Assembly (NCBI GenBank): GCA_964465015.1
Contig: CAYXHP010000072.1
Coordinates: 22,239-86,238, forward strand
Reading direction: 5' to 3'
Length of the DNA: 64,000 nucleotides
Origin: Humimonas sp964465015
GTDB lineage: Bacteria; Gemmatimonadota; Gemmatimonadetes; Palauibacterales; Palauibacteraceae
This document shows positions 43,982 to 52,185 of the stretch, one piece after another. Positions within the stretch are counted from its first letter, which is position 1. The number at the start of each line of letters is the position of its first letter. The position numbers were made by a program, and so were the translations under genes. The notes below the pieces were generated by a model. It searched no databases. It was not told the origin of the DNA and worked only from the letters and a program-made list of their open reading frames with translations.

Positions 43982-44445
43982 ACCGGCGCGAGCGGGAACG
44001 GCTCATCCGGGAGATCGTGGCCGACTCGCCCATCGGCACGCAGGAGGAGCTCGTCCGGGCCCTGGCGGCCCGCGGCATCGAGGTGACACAGGCCACCGTG
44101 TCCCGCGACATTCACCGGCTCGGACTCGTCAAGGTGCCCGATGCGGGCGGACGCTACCGCTACACGCTCCCCGAGACCTTCGAGGAGCACGCGGCACCGG
44201 ACGCCTCGGAAGCTCTGCGGCGCGCGTTCGAGGAATTCGTGCTCGATGTCGATCCCGTGCGGGACATCGTCGTGGTGAACACCGAGATGGGGGCGGCCAA
44301 CGCCGTGGCCGTGGCCCTGGACGAGGCCAGGATACCGGGCGTGGCGGCCACCCTGGCCGGCGACGACACGATCTTCGTCCTCACCCGCTGCGAGCTGGAC
44401 CGGCGCCGCGTGCTGGTCGCGCTTCGGGACATGCTGGTGGGCTGA
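43978..44445 (+). CDS. argR: Arginine repressor
   Basis: The 155-residue protein has the ArgR N-terminal winged helix (ERERLIREIVADSPIGTQEELVRALAARGIEVTQATVSRDIHRLGLVKVP) and the C-terminal oligomerisation/arginine-binding domain (DIVVVNTEMGAANAVAVALDEARIPGVAATLAGDDTIFVLTR). The GTMGDDTxF-like segment AGDDTIFVLTR supports a functional corepressor site. GTG 43978 overlaps the argH stop (GTGA), so it is translationally coupled to the enzymes it should regulate. Confidence 0.95.
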   Translation: MNRRERERLIREIVADSPIGTQEELVRALAARGIEVTQATVSRDIHRLGLVKVPDAGGRYRYTLPETFEEHAAPDASEALRRAFEEFVLDVDPVRDIVVVNTEMGAANAVAVALDEARIPGVAATLAGDDTIFVLTRCELDRRRVLVALRDMLVG

Positions 44446-44469
44446 GCGGGACGACCCCCTCGCGGCGCC

Positions 44470-45972
44470 TCACCCGCTCCACTGCTCGAGCCACCTCTCC
44501 AGCGAGACCTTCCTGCGAGTCGCCTCGCTGCTCATGGACCGGACCTTCCCGAACACGGGACGCTGCGGCCACCCGCGGTCGTAACGACCCAGGCACCACA
44601 GGATCCCGTTGTAGGAGTTCGGATCCCGCCCGTCCACGGCCCAGCGGTCGTTGAGGTGGAGCATGACCCGGAGGGCGTCGCGCGGGTGCTCGCTCCACTC
44701 CAGGATCTTCTTTCCCCACAGCATTCGCATGTGGTTGTGGATGCGGCCCTCGCCGAGCAGCTGCCGCTGGGCCGCGTTCCACACCTCATCGTGGGTCGCC
44801 GCCGCCTCGAAGGTCCCCTCGTCGTAGCTCCACTCGCGCAGGTCGGAGGCATGCTCCTCCAGCGTGTCGCGGGCCCATTCCGGCAGCGACTCCCAGCGCT
44901 CGAAGTCGTCCGTGAGCGCGCAGCGGTTGAAGCCGATCTCGCGCCAGGTGACGAGCTCGTCCAGGAAGGCCTCGGCCTCCGGGCTCATGCCCCACCAGCC
45001 CTCGCGCGCGCCGTCGGTCCGATCCGAAATTCGGTCGGGAGACCAGCTCTCCCTCGAGGCCACGGCCCGGAACACCTCGTGCGCCGACACGTGCCCGAAG
45101 TGGAGCCAGGGCGACAGGCCGCTCGCGGCATCGGCGTCGGGATCGGAGCGATGCTCGGCATAGCGGGGCAGGCGTTCCCGGATGAAGGCGGAGAGCACCT
45201 CCGAGGCCGCCACGGCGCCGCCCCGGAAGGGCACGGGAGGCACTCCGTGGTCGATGGGCAGGGACCCGAGGCCGCGGTCGCCGACGCCGGCTCCGGCTTC
45301 CGTGCGCCCCGGCTCCAGGAGCTCCTCGGACGCGGCGGGCCACCGGTCCGCGATTTGGGGCGGAATCGGCGGCGCCCCGGGAAGCGGGTCTCCGAGCAGC
45401 GGGTGCTCGTCCGGGAAGCGGTCCAGCCACGCCGGGAGCTCGCCCTGCAGGAAGCGCCGGAACGACCGGGCCGTGCGGAAGACGCGCTCGGTGGCGCGCA
45501 GGGGCAGGAGGCCGTTGGAATCGACCGCTTCGAGCCGAACGTCCAGCTTCCGGGCGGCGGCCTCCAGCATGCGGGGCAGGAAGAAGCACGGCCAGTCGTC
45601 GGTCACCACGATGCAGGCCCGCGAGGCCCAGGCGGCCAGCAGTCCCTTGCCCGCCCCGGGCGAGGGCTCCACGTAGGGGTGGTAGAGCGCCCTGGCGCCC
45701 CCCAGCCGGTTCCGCTGGTCGGCCATGCCGTCCAGCACGAACCGGTGGTGTCGGTTCGAAGCCCAGCGATAGTCGCAGCGGAGCGCTTCGAGCAGGACGA
45801 GGGGCCGGTCCAGGTCGCGGGCGTGCTCGACGGCTCGCTGGAGCGCGAAGTTGGCGTCCAGCCTCCGGAAGGCCGTCATCCAGTAGAGGATGATGCCCCG
45901 GTCCCGGCGCAGGGGCGCGTCGTTGACGATGCGGACGCGGATCGCGGGGACTCCGGCCGTGTCGCCGCTCAT
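44470..45972 (-). CDS. Class II CPD photolyase
   Basis: The 500-residue protein matches class II deoxyribodipyrimidine photolyase: an N-terminal photolyase-like domain (NDAPLRRDRGIILYWMTAFRRLDANFALQRA, typical for class II) and a C-terminal FAD domain with LVTWREIGFNRCALTDDF, GEGRIHNHMRMLWGKKILEWSEHP, LNDRWAVDGRDPNSYNGILWCLGRYDRGW and PVFGKVRSMSS. It uses light to split cyclobutane dimers. Length and motif set fit the class II type from archaea, animals and diverse bacteria. The start is ATG 45972 after GAGGAG. The ArsR-like regulator gene lies 81 bases upstream on the same strand. Confidence 0.93.
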   Translation of the reverse strand: MSGDTAGVPAIRVRIVNDAPLRRDRGIILYWMTAFRRLDANFALQRAVEHARDLDRPLVLLEALRCDYRWASNRHHRFVLDGMADQRNRLGGARALYHPYVEPSPGAGKGLLAAWASRACIVVTDDWPCFFLPRMLEAAARKLDVRLEAVDSNGLLPLRATERVFRTARSFRRFLQGELPAWLDRFPDEHPLLGDPLPGAPPIPPQIADRWPAASEELLEPGRTEAGAGVGDRGLGSLPIDHGVPPVPFRGGAVAASEVLSAFIRERLPRYAEHRSDPDADAASGLSPWLHFGHVSAHEVFRAVASRESWSPDRISDRTDGAREGWWGMSPEAEAFLDELVTWREIGFNRCALTDDFERWESLPEWARDTLEEHASDLREWSYDEGTFEAAATHDEVWNAAQRQLLGEGRIHNHMRMLWGKKILEWSEHPRDALRVMLHLNDRWAVDGRDPNSYNGILWCLGRYDRGWPQRPVFGKVRSMSSEATRRKVSLERWLEQWSG

Positions 45973-46053
45973 GGCTCCTCGCCGGGGGCGGCCGCGCTCA
46001 GGCCTGCCGCGAGGACGCCGCCGCGGCGGCCGGCGCCGGGACCGGCCGGCGGA

Positions 46054-46377
46054 TCAGGAAGAAGGGGGAGGCGAAGCCGTGTCCGCGGCGCTCCGCAGGA
46101 GTTCGTCCAGGTACACCCGGAGCTCATCCAGCCGGCCGGGAACCAGCGAGTAGTACACCCAGCGTCCCTCGCGCCGGTCGGAGACGAGTCCGGCATCGCG
46201 GAGCGACTTCAGGTGGAAGGAGAGCAGCGACTGGGCGACCTCCAGCTCCTCCGTAAGTCGGCCCACGCACTTCTCGCCACCCCGGAGCAGGCCGAGTATT
46301 CGGAGACGTTTCGGGTCGGAAAGGGCCTGGAAGCAGCGGCCCATTTCCCGCGCGGGAACGGCAGCTTCGACTTTCAT
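46054..46377 (-). CDS. ArsR-family transcriptional regulator
   Basis: The 107-residue protein is a compact winged helix: CFQALSDPKRLRILGLLRGGEKCVGRLTEELEVAQSLLSFHLKSLRDAGLVSDRREGRWVYYSL, with the recognition helix in QSLLSFHLKSLRDAGL. A single Cys (EKCVGRL) sits where ArsR has its Cys pair, so the metal- or ligand-sensing site differs from the classic arsenic sensor. The start codon (ATG, 46377-46375) touches an inverted repeat on its upstream side (46378-46401), and there is no ribosome-binding site, so the mRNA may be leaderless. It is followed by the photolyase gene. Confidence 0.85.
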   Translation of the reverse strand: MKVEAAVPAREMGRCFQALSDPKRLRILGLLRGGEKCVGRLTEELEVAQSLLSFHLKSLRDAGLVSDRREGRWVYYSLVPGRLDELRVYLDELLRSAADTASPPPSS

Positions 46378-46411
46378 GCATACAAAATGTATTCCGTATG
46401 CCGGAAGTCAA
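46378..46411 (-). promoter_or_regulatory. ArsR-type operator and possible promoter
   Basis: GCATAC (46378-46383) and GTATGC (46396-46401) form a perfect inverted repeat with a 12-base spacer. Inside it, ATACA (46380-46384) and TGTAT (46388-46392) form a second. On the minus strand TTGACT lies at 46411-46406, a -35-like box just upstream. The operator begins immediately before the ArsR ATG, so it covers the start region and the DNA downstream of the -35 box, fitting repression by the ArsR-family protein itself. Confidence 0.7.
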
Positions 46412-46420
46412 GCAGGCCCG

Positions 46421-47332
46421 TCAGGCCGTCGCGGCGCCCAGGGCGGCCACGACGGTGTCGTGCACGGGGGTCGGCACTCCGGCGCGCCGACCCAGCCGCG
46501 TCACGGCGCCGCTCAGGATGTCGAGCTCGGTCGGCCCGCCCGCCTCGACGTCGAGGACGAAGCTCGGCACCATGGCGCCGGGCAGGCCGGCGATGAACTC
46601 GACCGCGCGCGACTCCTCGTCATCGGGGAGGGCGGCCCCGGCGGCCCGTCCCACGGCCGCCGCCTCGGCCACGGCTCGCTCGATCAGCAGGAGCCCGAGC
46701 TCGGCCTCGCGCACCCGGCCGACGGAAGCCCGGGCCAGGCCGCACGCGCCCGAGATCGCTGTCAGGAACACGAACTTCCGCCACAGGTCGACCTCGATCT
46801 CCCCCGATGCCCGGGCGTCGGCCCCCGCCTCGCGGAAGATCTCCGCCACCCGCTCGACTCGCTCGGAGAGTCCACCGCCGGGCTCCCCCACGACGACCCG
46901 CCGGAACGGGCTCCTCCGCTCGATGATGCCGGGCGCCACCTTCGCGGCACTGATCGTGGTGACCCCGGCCAGGAGCCTCTCCTCCGGGACGCCGCCCTCC
47001 CGCAGGCGGGCCACCGCCTCGACTCCGTTGAGGAACGGGAGGACATCGGCGCCGGCGGCCGCCAGGCTCGCTGCGGCGGGCGTGACCGAGGCGAGTGAAT
47101 AGGCCTTCACCGTGACGAGGGCCAGGTCGACGTCGCCGAGCCCGGAGGGGTCGCCGCAGGCGCGCGGGTGGACCGTGAAAGCGCCCTCCGGCGTCCGCAC
47201 CTCCAGGCCCCGCTCGGCGAGGGCCTCCAGGTGCTCCCCCCGGGCCAGGAGCCGTACGTCGTGACCCGCGCGCGCCAGCTCGCCCCCGTAGTATCCGCCC
47301 ACTCCGCCGGGGCCGAGCACCGCGATCCTCAT
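46421..47332 (-). CDS. panE: 2-dehydropantoate 2-reductase (ketopantoate reductase)
   Basis: The 303-residue protein has the NADPH Rossmann motif MRIAVLGPGGVGGYYGGELARAGHDVRLLARG and the ApbA/PanE pattern (LALVTVKAYSL, LPFLNGVEAVARLREG, GVTTISAAKVAPGIIE, then KFVFLTAISGACGLARASVG and FIAGLPGAMVPSFVLDVEAGGPTELDILSGAVTRLGRRAGVPTPVHDTV). It makes pantoate for coenzyme A. The start ATG 47332 overlaps the M1-peptidase stop (ATGA), so it is co-transcribed with that gene, an unusual pairing. Confidence 0.9.
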   Translation of the reverse strand: MRIAVLGPGGVGGYYGGELARAGHDVRLLARGEHLEALAERGLEVRTPEGAFTVHPRACGDPSGLGDVDLALVTVKAYSLASVTPAAASLAAAGADVLPFLNGVEAVARLREGGVPEERLLAGVTTISAAKVAPGIIERRSPFRRVVVGEPGGGLSERVERVAEIFREAGADARASGEIEVDLWRKFVFLTAISGACGLARASVGRVREAELGLLLIERAVAEAAAVGRAAGAALPDDEESRAVEFIAGLPGAMVPSFVLDVEAGGPTELDILSGAVTRLGRRAGVPTPVHDTVVAALGAATA

Positions 47333-49599
47333 GGCTCGCCGCCGGCCTTCGGCGCTCCGCCCGCTCTCGGGCCCCGCGAGATCCCGACGGCCTCTCCCGC
47401 GGTGGGAGCGGTCCACACCTGGTTGTTGCGGTCGATGTCCGGGAACACCGAGTCGGGGTCGATCTCGACCTTCACGACCCGGGGCGAGCTGGGCACGCGC
47501 ACCACGTGTCGCCGGGCACCGGCGAGCCATACGCCCACCGGGACGCGGACGTGGTCCACGGAGCCGTCGGCGCGCGTGACGGCCAGGAGCACCGGCATCG
47601 GCGCCAGCCCCCGGTCCTCCACCTCGATCGCCGTCGAATCGCCTTCGGTTCGAACCGGACCCAGCGCCTGGTCCAGGGTCCAGGTGTCGAAGAACCACGG
47701 GCGCCAGAACCAGGACAGGTCCCGCCCCGCCACCCGGTCGAAGGTGTGGAAGAAATCCCAGGGCGAGGGGTGCTTGCCGCGCCAGCGCTCGCCGTAGGTC
47801 CGGTACGCCTTCAGGAACACGTCCGGGCCCAGGATCGCCCTCAGCGCGACCAGGAGGGTGGTGGTCTTCTGGTAGGGGAGGGTGAAGTAGAGCTCCTGGC
47901 TGGGATAGAGGTCGGACCAGCGCATGAGGGAGACCTCGCGGCCGGTGCCCGCCACCGACAGGTAGGCCGTCCGCGCCGGGCCTTCCCGGTCGTACCCGTA
48001 CATCTCGCGCACGCCCTGGCCGCTGTTGAATTGGGTGAGCCCCTCGTCCTGCCAGGGTACCCGGTCCTCGTTCGAGCCCACCTGCATCGGGAACCACATG
48101 TGCCCGATCTCGTGCATGAGGTTCCCCTGCAGGCGCGCCGTGTCGGCATAGGCCTGGATCACCGTGACCATCGGGTACTCCATGCCGCCCGAGTCCAGGA
48201 TGCCCTCGACCGAGGTCATCTGCGGATACGGGTAGGGCCACAGGTAGCGCGACAGGAATTCGACCGCGTTCCGATTGAAGCGCGCGCCGCCGGCCCACGC
48301 CGACGCCTCCGGGATCGGGCGGTAGAAGTTGTCGATGGCCACGGTGTCCGGATGCGCCGAGTCCCCCACGAGCGCACAGGTCGCGTCCCACACGTACTTC
48401 GCGCTCGTCGCGGCGGCGAAGTCACGGACATCGGTGGCGGTGAAGCGCCAGGTGAGGTCGCCGGTCCCCGGTCCACCCGCGCCCGGGTCGCCGGGGGAGG
48501 GCTCCCGGCCCGCCGCGAGCGTGGCCCGGCCGGCGCCGCGGCCATCGGCCGGCACGGCATGGACCACCCGGCAGGTGCTCCGGGCGCGGCGCAGACGGGC
48601 GATGACGGAGGAGGGGAGTACGGCATCCGAGTCGGCCAGCGTCCCGGTCGCTCCGACCAGGTAGCCGGCCGGCACCGAGAGACGGACGTCGTAGTCCGCG
48701 TAGCCCATGTAGAACTCGCCGGTGCCGAGGTAGGGATCGGTGACCCATCCCGACACGTCGTCGTATACGGCCAGCTGCGGATACCAGTAACCCAGGAACC
48801 AGATCGTCCCGTCCTGGCCCTCGCGCCCGTCGGCGGGTGCGGGCGCTGGATGGAAGGACCACCGGAAGCCCAGCTGGACGCTGTCCCCCGGCGCGAGAGG
48901 GCGTGGGAGCCGAAGCCACGCCACGGTGCCGTCCACCGTCCAACCCGGAGCGCTGTCGGACGCGGCGCCGGGCCGGAGCCCGATCGTCGCCGCTCCGGTG
49001 GCCGCCGACCCGCCGACGCGCGGAAGCTCGGCCCCGTCGGCGGTCACGCGTCTCACCTCGATTCCCCCCGTCAACGGGAGCGGAACGGTCCGGGGCGCGC
49101 CCTCCCTGTAGATGTTCTGGCGCAGGTAGACCGCCACGCGCGCCAAAGTGTGCGGCGAGCGGTTCAGGTAGGTGACCCGCTCGCGGCCCGTGACCAGATT
49201 GGTCGAGGGAGCGAGCCGTGCATCGATCCGGTAGCGCGCGTACTGAGTCCAGTACCGAGGACCCGGCCCTCCCGTCTCGGTGCGGGTGCCCCTCGCCACC
49301 GCCCGCCGGAAGTCCGGCGGCTCGGACATCGGATAGGGGAGAGGGCGGGCCGCGGTGTCGGGCGCCGCTCCGGCGTGCCCTCCCCTCGAGGCCGTCCCCC
49401 GTTCCTCCGCTCGAACCGGCCGCAGCGCGCCCGCGGACGTCCGAACCCGCGCCCCCGTGCTAGTCTGCGCTCGCGCTCCCGTGCGAGCCTGCGTCCACGC
49501 TCCCGTGCGAGCCTGCGCTCGCGCTCCCGCCGGTGCGCCGAGCGTGATCGCGAGGCCCAGGAGCAGGCCGCACGGAGCCATCGACCGTCGGTATCGCAT
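47329..49599 (-). CDS. Exported M1-family (gluzincin) aminopeptidase
   Basis: The 756-residue protein has a signal peptide (CGLLLGLAITLGAPAGARAQ), a low-complexity linker with 8-residue repeats, an N-terminal beta domain, and a zinc peptidase domain with LMHEIGHMWFPMQVGSNEDR. His496, Glu497 and His500 form the HExxH, and Glu519 (WQDEGL) lies at the correct distance. The exopeptidase-type motif before it is GGMEYPMVT, where M1 enzymes have GxMEN. A short C-terminal beta part (AIEVEDRGLAPMPVLLAVTRADG) follows. It should cleave N-terminal residues from peptides outside the cytoplasm. It overlaps panE. Confidence 0.88.
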   Translation of the reverse strand: MRYRRSMAPCGLLLGLAITLGAPAGARAQARTGAWTQARTGARAQTSTGARVRTSAGALRPVRAEERGTASRGGHAGAAPDTAARPLPYPMSEPPDFRRAVARGTRTETGGPGPRYWTQYARYRIDARLAPSTNLVTGRERVTYLNRSPHTLARVAVYLRQNIYREGAPRTVPLPLTGGIEVRRVTADGAELPRVGGSAATGAATIGLRPGAASDSAPGWTVDGTVAWLRLPRPLAPGDSVQLGFRWSFHPAPAPADGREGQDGTIWFLGYWYPQLAVYDDVSGWVTDPYLGTGEFYMGYADYDVRLSVPAGYLVGATGTLADSDAVLPSSVIARLRRARSTCRVVHAVPADGRGAGRATLAAGREPSPGDPGAGGPGTGDLTWRFTATDVRDFAAATSAKYVWDATCALVGDSAHPDTVAIDNFYRPIPEASAWAGGARFNRNAVEFLSRYLWPYPYPQMTSVEGILDSGGMEYPMVTVIQAYADTARLQGNLMHEIGHMWFPMQVGSNEDRVPWQDEGLTQFNSGQGVREMYGYDREGPARTAYLSVAGTGREVSLMRWSDLYPSQELYFTLPYQKTTTLLVALRAILGPDVFLKAYRTYGERWRGKHPSPWDFFHTFDRVAGRDLSWFWRPWFFDTWTLDQALGPVRTEGDSTAIEVEDRGLAPMPVLLAVTRADGSVDHVRVPVGVWLAGARRHVVRVPSSPRVVKVEIDPDSVFPDIDRNNQVWTAPTAGEAVGISRGPRAGGAPKAGGEP
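49442..49537 (-). repeat. 24-bp coding minisatellite in the M1 peptidase leader
   Basis: Two almost identical 24-base units occupy 49466-49489 and 49490-49513, flanked by more divergent copies on both sides (about 49442-49465 and 49514-49537). They code for 8-residue units (for example ARTGAWTQ, ARTGARAQ, TSTGARVR) directly after the signal peptide, forming a Thr/Gly/Ala/Arg linker. Confidence 0.8.
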
Positions 49600-49765
49600 G
49601 CCACCTCCCGGCGCGTGTCGGCGTCGTCACGCCGCGAACCGGCGGCCGACGCCATGCTCATCGTCTACCGCCACCACGGTGTGGGCAAGGGTCGCGGTGG
49701 ACGCCGGCCGTTGACCCAACGGCGCACGCGCCGCACCGTGGCGGAGACCCGTGCCAGGAGAGCCC

Positions 49766-51982
49766 ATGTCCGCGTCGACCCGCATTCGCCCCGGCCGCCT
49801 GCCGGCCATCCTCCTCCTCGCGGCCGCCGCGGGCGCGCCCCTGGCGGGCACCGGGCCGGTCCGGGCCCAGTCCGACCCCGGTGCCCGATCGGACGTCGGC
49901 GCCGAGGCCGACATCCTGGCCGGCTGGATCCACATGGCCGCCCCGCCGACGCACGAGAGCCTGGCCACCGACCTTCTCGCGCATCGGCTCGACGGGTGGA
50001 AGACGGGACCGGCCGGCGACCTGGTCTTCACCGTCGGCTCGGGCGCGCCGGTGCGGGTCGTCGCCTGCGGCCTGGACCGGGCCGACTACGTGGTCACCCG
50101 GATCACGCCGGACGGCTACCTGCGGCTGCACACCGCTGGCCGCGTGCCGAACCAGCCGCTGTGGAACGGCTTCCACGAGGGACAGCAGGTCCGGGTCCTC
50201 ACGTCGCGCGGACCGGTCCCCGCGGTAGTGGCGATCGCGAACGCACACTTCGCCTTCCAGCACAGGGCCGACACGGCCCTGTCGACGGCGGACGACCTGT
50301 GGGTGGACCTCGGCGCCGACTCGAGGGAGCAGGCGCTCGCCATGGGCGTCCGGCTGCTCGATCCGGTGGTGCGGCGTCTTCCGACCTGGAGCTACGCCGA
50401 CCTGGCCGCCGGTCCGGACGCGGGCACCCGGACGGGCTGTGCGGCGCTGGCGGCCATCGCCGCGAGCGGCGCCTCGCCCACCTCGGGCCGCACGGTGCTC
50501 GTCCTGTCGACCGAGCACTCGTTCGGCTGGGTGGGCCTCGGAGCAGAGCTCGCCGGCCTGGACCGGGTGGACCAGGTCACGCTCCTCAGCGCCGGCCGGG
50601 ACACGGCGGAAGACGTCCGCCTCCCCGCGACCGCCCTGCGCGGGCTGGCGCCCGTCCTGCGGTCGGCCGGGGTCGACTCCGTCCGGGCGCTCGTGCCGGC
50701 CGTCCTGTTCCCGGGAACGCTCGTCGAAAGCGTGCGGGCGAGGGAGGCGGATCGCTTCCGGGGTGCGGTGGCGCGCGCCGCCGGCGTGCCCGCCGCGGCC
50801 GACGCGACCTGGCCTCGCGTCGACGCGACCGCGACGCCCGCGGCCGACGGTGCGGGGTCCATCGACTGGGCGGGCCTGGCAGCCACCGCCGCGGCGGATA
50901 CCGGAACCGACTCCGTGGCGCTCAGCGCCGTCGGAAGCCTCCTTGGCCGGCTCACCGAGCTACCGGCCGCCTCCGGTCACGAGCGGCGCGTGCGCGAGGC
51001 CATCCTCGCGGCCCTGCCCGACTGGGCCCGCCAGCGGGCGCGGGTCGACTCGGCCGGAAACATCACGGTTGCTTTCGGCCCGGACCGCGACACCACCGTG
51101 TTCATGGCCCACCAGGACGAGGTGGGTTGGGAAGTGGCGGGAATCGAGGCAGACGGCACGCTCGCCCTTCGCCCGCGGGGAGGCTTCTACGCCCGGGCGT
51201 GGGAGGGCCAGCCCGCGCTCCTCTACCCTGCCCTGGGGCCCGCAGCCAGCGGTGGGGCCCACCGATCCGGTGCCGGCGGCGAGGCCGGCGCGCCCCTGCG
51301 CGGCGTCTTCGTGCCGCGCCGGAAGGCGCAGGGACGGCGCGTCCGGGAGCTCCGTGCCTGGTTCGGGCTCGACTCCGCCGGGCTGGTCCGGCGCGGCGTC
51401 GCGGTCGGAGACCAGGTCCTCGGCTACAAGGAAGCCCTGCGCCTCGGACCTGACCGGCTCACGGCGCGGGCCGAAGACGACCGGGCGGGCGACACGGCCC
51501 TCCTCCTCGCTCTCCGGCGACTGGATCCGTCGAGAGCGACTCGGAAGCTCGTGTTCGCCTGGACCGTGCGGGAGGAGATCGGGCTCGAAGGCGCCAGGGA
51601 GCTCGCCCGTCGCTTGGGGCGGTCCACGACGAGGGCGTACAGTGTCGATACGTTCGTGACCTCCGACACGCCGCTCGAATCGCACGGCTTCGCGTACGCT
51701 CCGCTGGGCGCGGGCCCGGTCCTCCGAGCGGCCGAGAACTCGAGCCTCACCCCGCCGGTGGGTAGGGAGCGCGTGGAGGCGATCGCGCGGGCCGACGGAG
51801 TCCCTCTCCAGGTCGGCCTCACGCAGGGAGGCACGGATGGCACCGAGTTCACCTTCTGGGGGGCCCCGAACGCGGGACTCTCGTGGCCCGGCCGATACAG
51901 TCACTCCCCGGTCGAGGTCCTCGACCTGCGGGACGTGGCGCGGCTGGCTGTCCTCGTGCAGGCGGTCGCGATGACTCCCTGA
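49766..51982 (+). CDS. Exported M42-like aminopeptidase with a duplicated, partly degenerate fold
   Basis: The 738-residue protein has a signal peptide (PAILLLAAAAGAPLAG). Its C-terminal half (about 405-738) shows the M42 metal motifs in order: FMAHQDEVGWEV (His449/Asp451), AEDDRAGDTALLLAL, TVREEIGLEGA, SVDTFVTSDTP and SWPGRYSHSPVEVLDL (final His). The N-terminal half (about 50-350) has the same layout (WIHMAAPPTHESLATDLL, then VVACGLDRADYVVTRITPDG) but its metal ligands are missing. Known M42 enzymes are dimetal aminopeptidases forming tetrahedral shells. ATG 49766 follows AGGAG. It is divergent from the M1 gene. Confidence 0.8.
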   Translation: MSASTRIRPGRLPAILLLAAAAGAPLAGTGPVRAQSDPGARSDVGAEADILAGWIHMAAPPTHESLATDLLAHRLDGWKTGPAGDLVFTVGSGAPVRVVACGLDRADYVVTRITPDGYLRLHTAGRVPNQPLWNGFHEGQQVRVLTSRGPVPAVVAIANAHFAFQHRADTALSTADDLWVDLGADSREQALAMGVRLLDPVVRRLPTWSYADLAAGPDAGTRTGCAALAAIAASGASPTSGRTVLVLSTEHSFGWVGLGAELAGLDRVDQVTLLSAGRDTAEDVRLPATALRGLAPVLRSAGVDSVRALVPAVLFPGTLVESVRAREADRFRGAVARAAGVPAAADATWPRVDATATPAADGAGSIDWAGLAATAAADTGTDSVALSAVGSLLGRLTELPAASGHERRVREAILAALPDWARQRARVDSAGNITVAFGPDRDTTVFMAHQDEVGWEVAGIEADGTLALRPRGGFYARAWEGQPALLYPALGPAASGGAHRSGAGGEAGAPLRGVFVPRRKAQGRRVRELRAWFGLDSAGLVRRGVAVGDQVLGYKEALRLGPDRLTARAEDDRAGDTALLLALRRLDPSRATRKLVFAWTVREEIGLEGARELARRLGRSTTRAYSVDTFVTSDTPLESHGFAYAPLGAGPVLRAAENSSLTPPVGRERVEAIARADGVPLQVGLTQGGTDGTEFTFWGAPNAGLSWPGRYSHSPVEVLDLRDVARLAVLVQAVAMTP

Positions 51983-52031
51983 GCACGCGCCGGTCGAGCC
52001 CGCCACTCCGAGAACCGGCGGGCATCGACGC

Positions 52032-52088
52032 CGCCCTCTGATCGTACAACTAGAGGGCGCCCCACCGGCCGGTCGCGCGACCGGCCGG
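52032..52088. terminator. Two strong hairpins between convergent genes
   Basis: Hairpin 1 is CGCCCTCT (52032-52039) pairing with AGAGGGCG (52052-52059). Hairpin 2 is a perfect 24-base palindrome at 52065-52088 (left arm CCGGCCGGTCGC). A partial third structure follows to about 52130, and the motif CGTAC-x-ACTAGAGG occurs twice, at about 52043 and 52109. The region lies in the 203-base gap between the convergent M42-like and symporter genes, so it is probably a bidirectional terminator. Confidence 0.65.
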
Positions 52089-52185
52089 CCTCCGGGCGGC
52101 CTTCTACTCGTACGACTAGAGGAAGACGCCACGGAGGTCGGCGACCGGCCGGCGGGAGTTTCGGCCGGCGGCCCGGCCGCGCAGG

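Noticed and set aside
46054..46377. Arsenic-resistance operon
   Set aside because: The ArsR-like protein has a single Cys and the adjacent genes are photolyase and panE; no arsB, arsC or acr3 gene is present.
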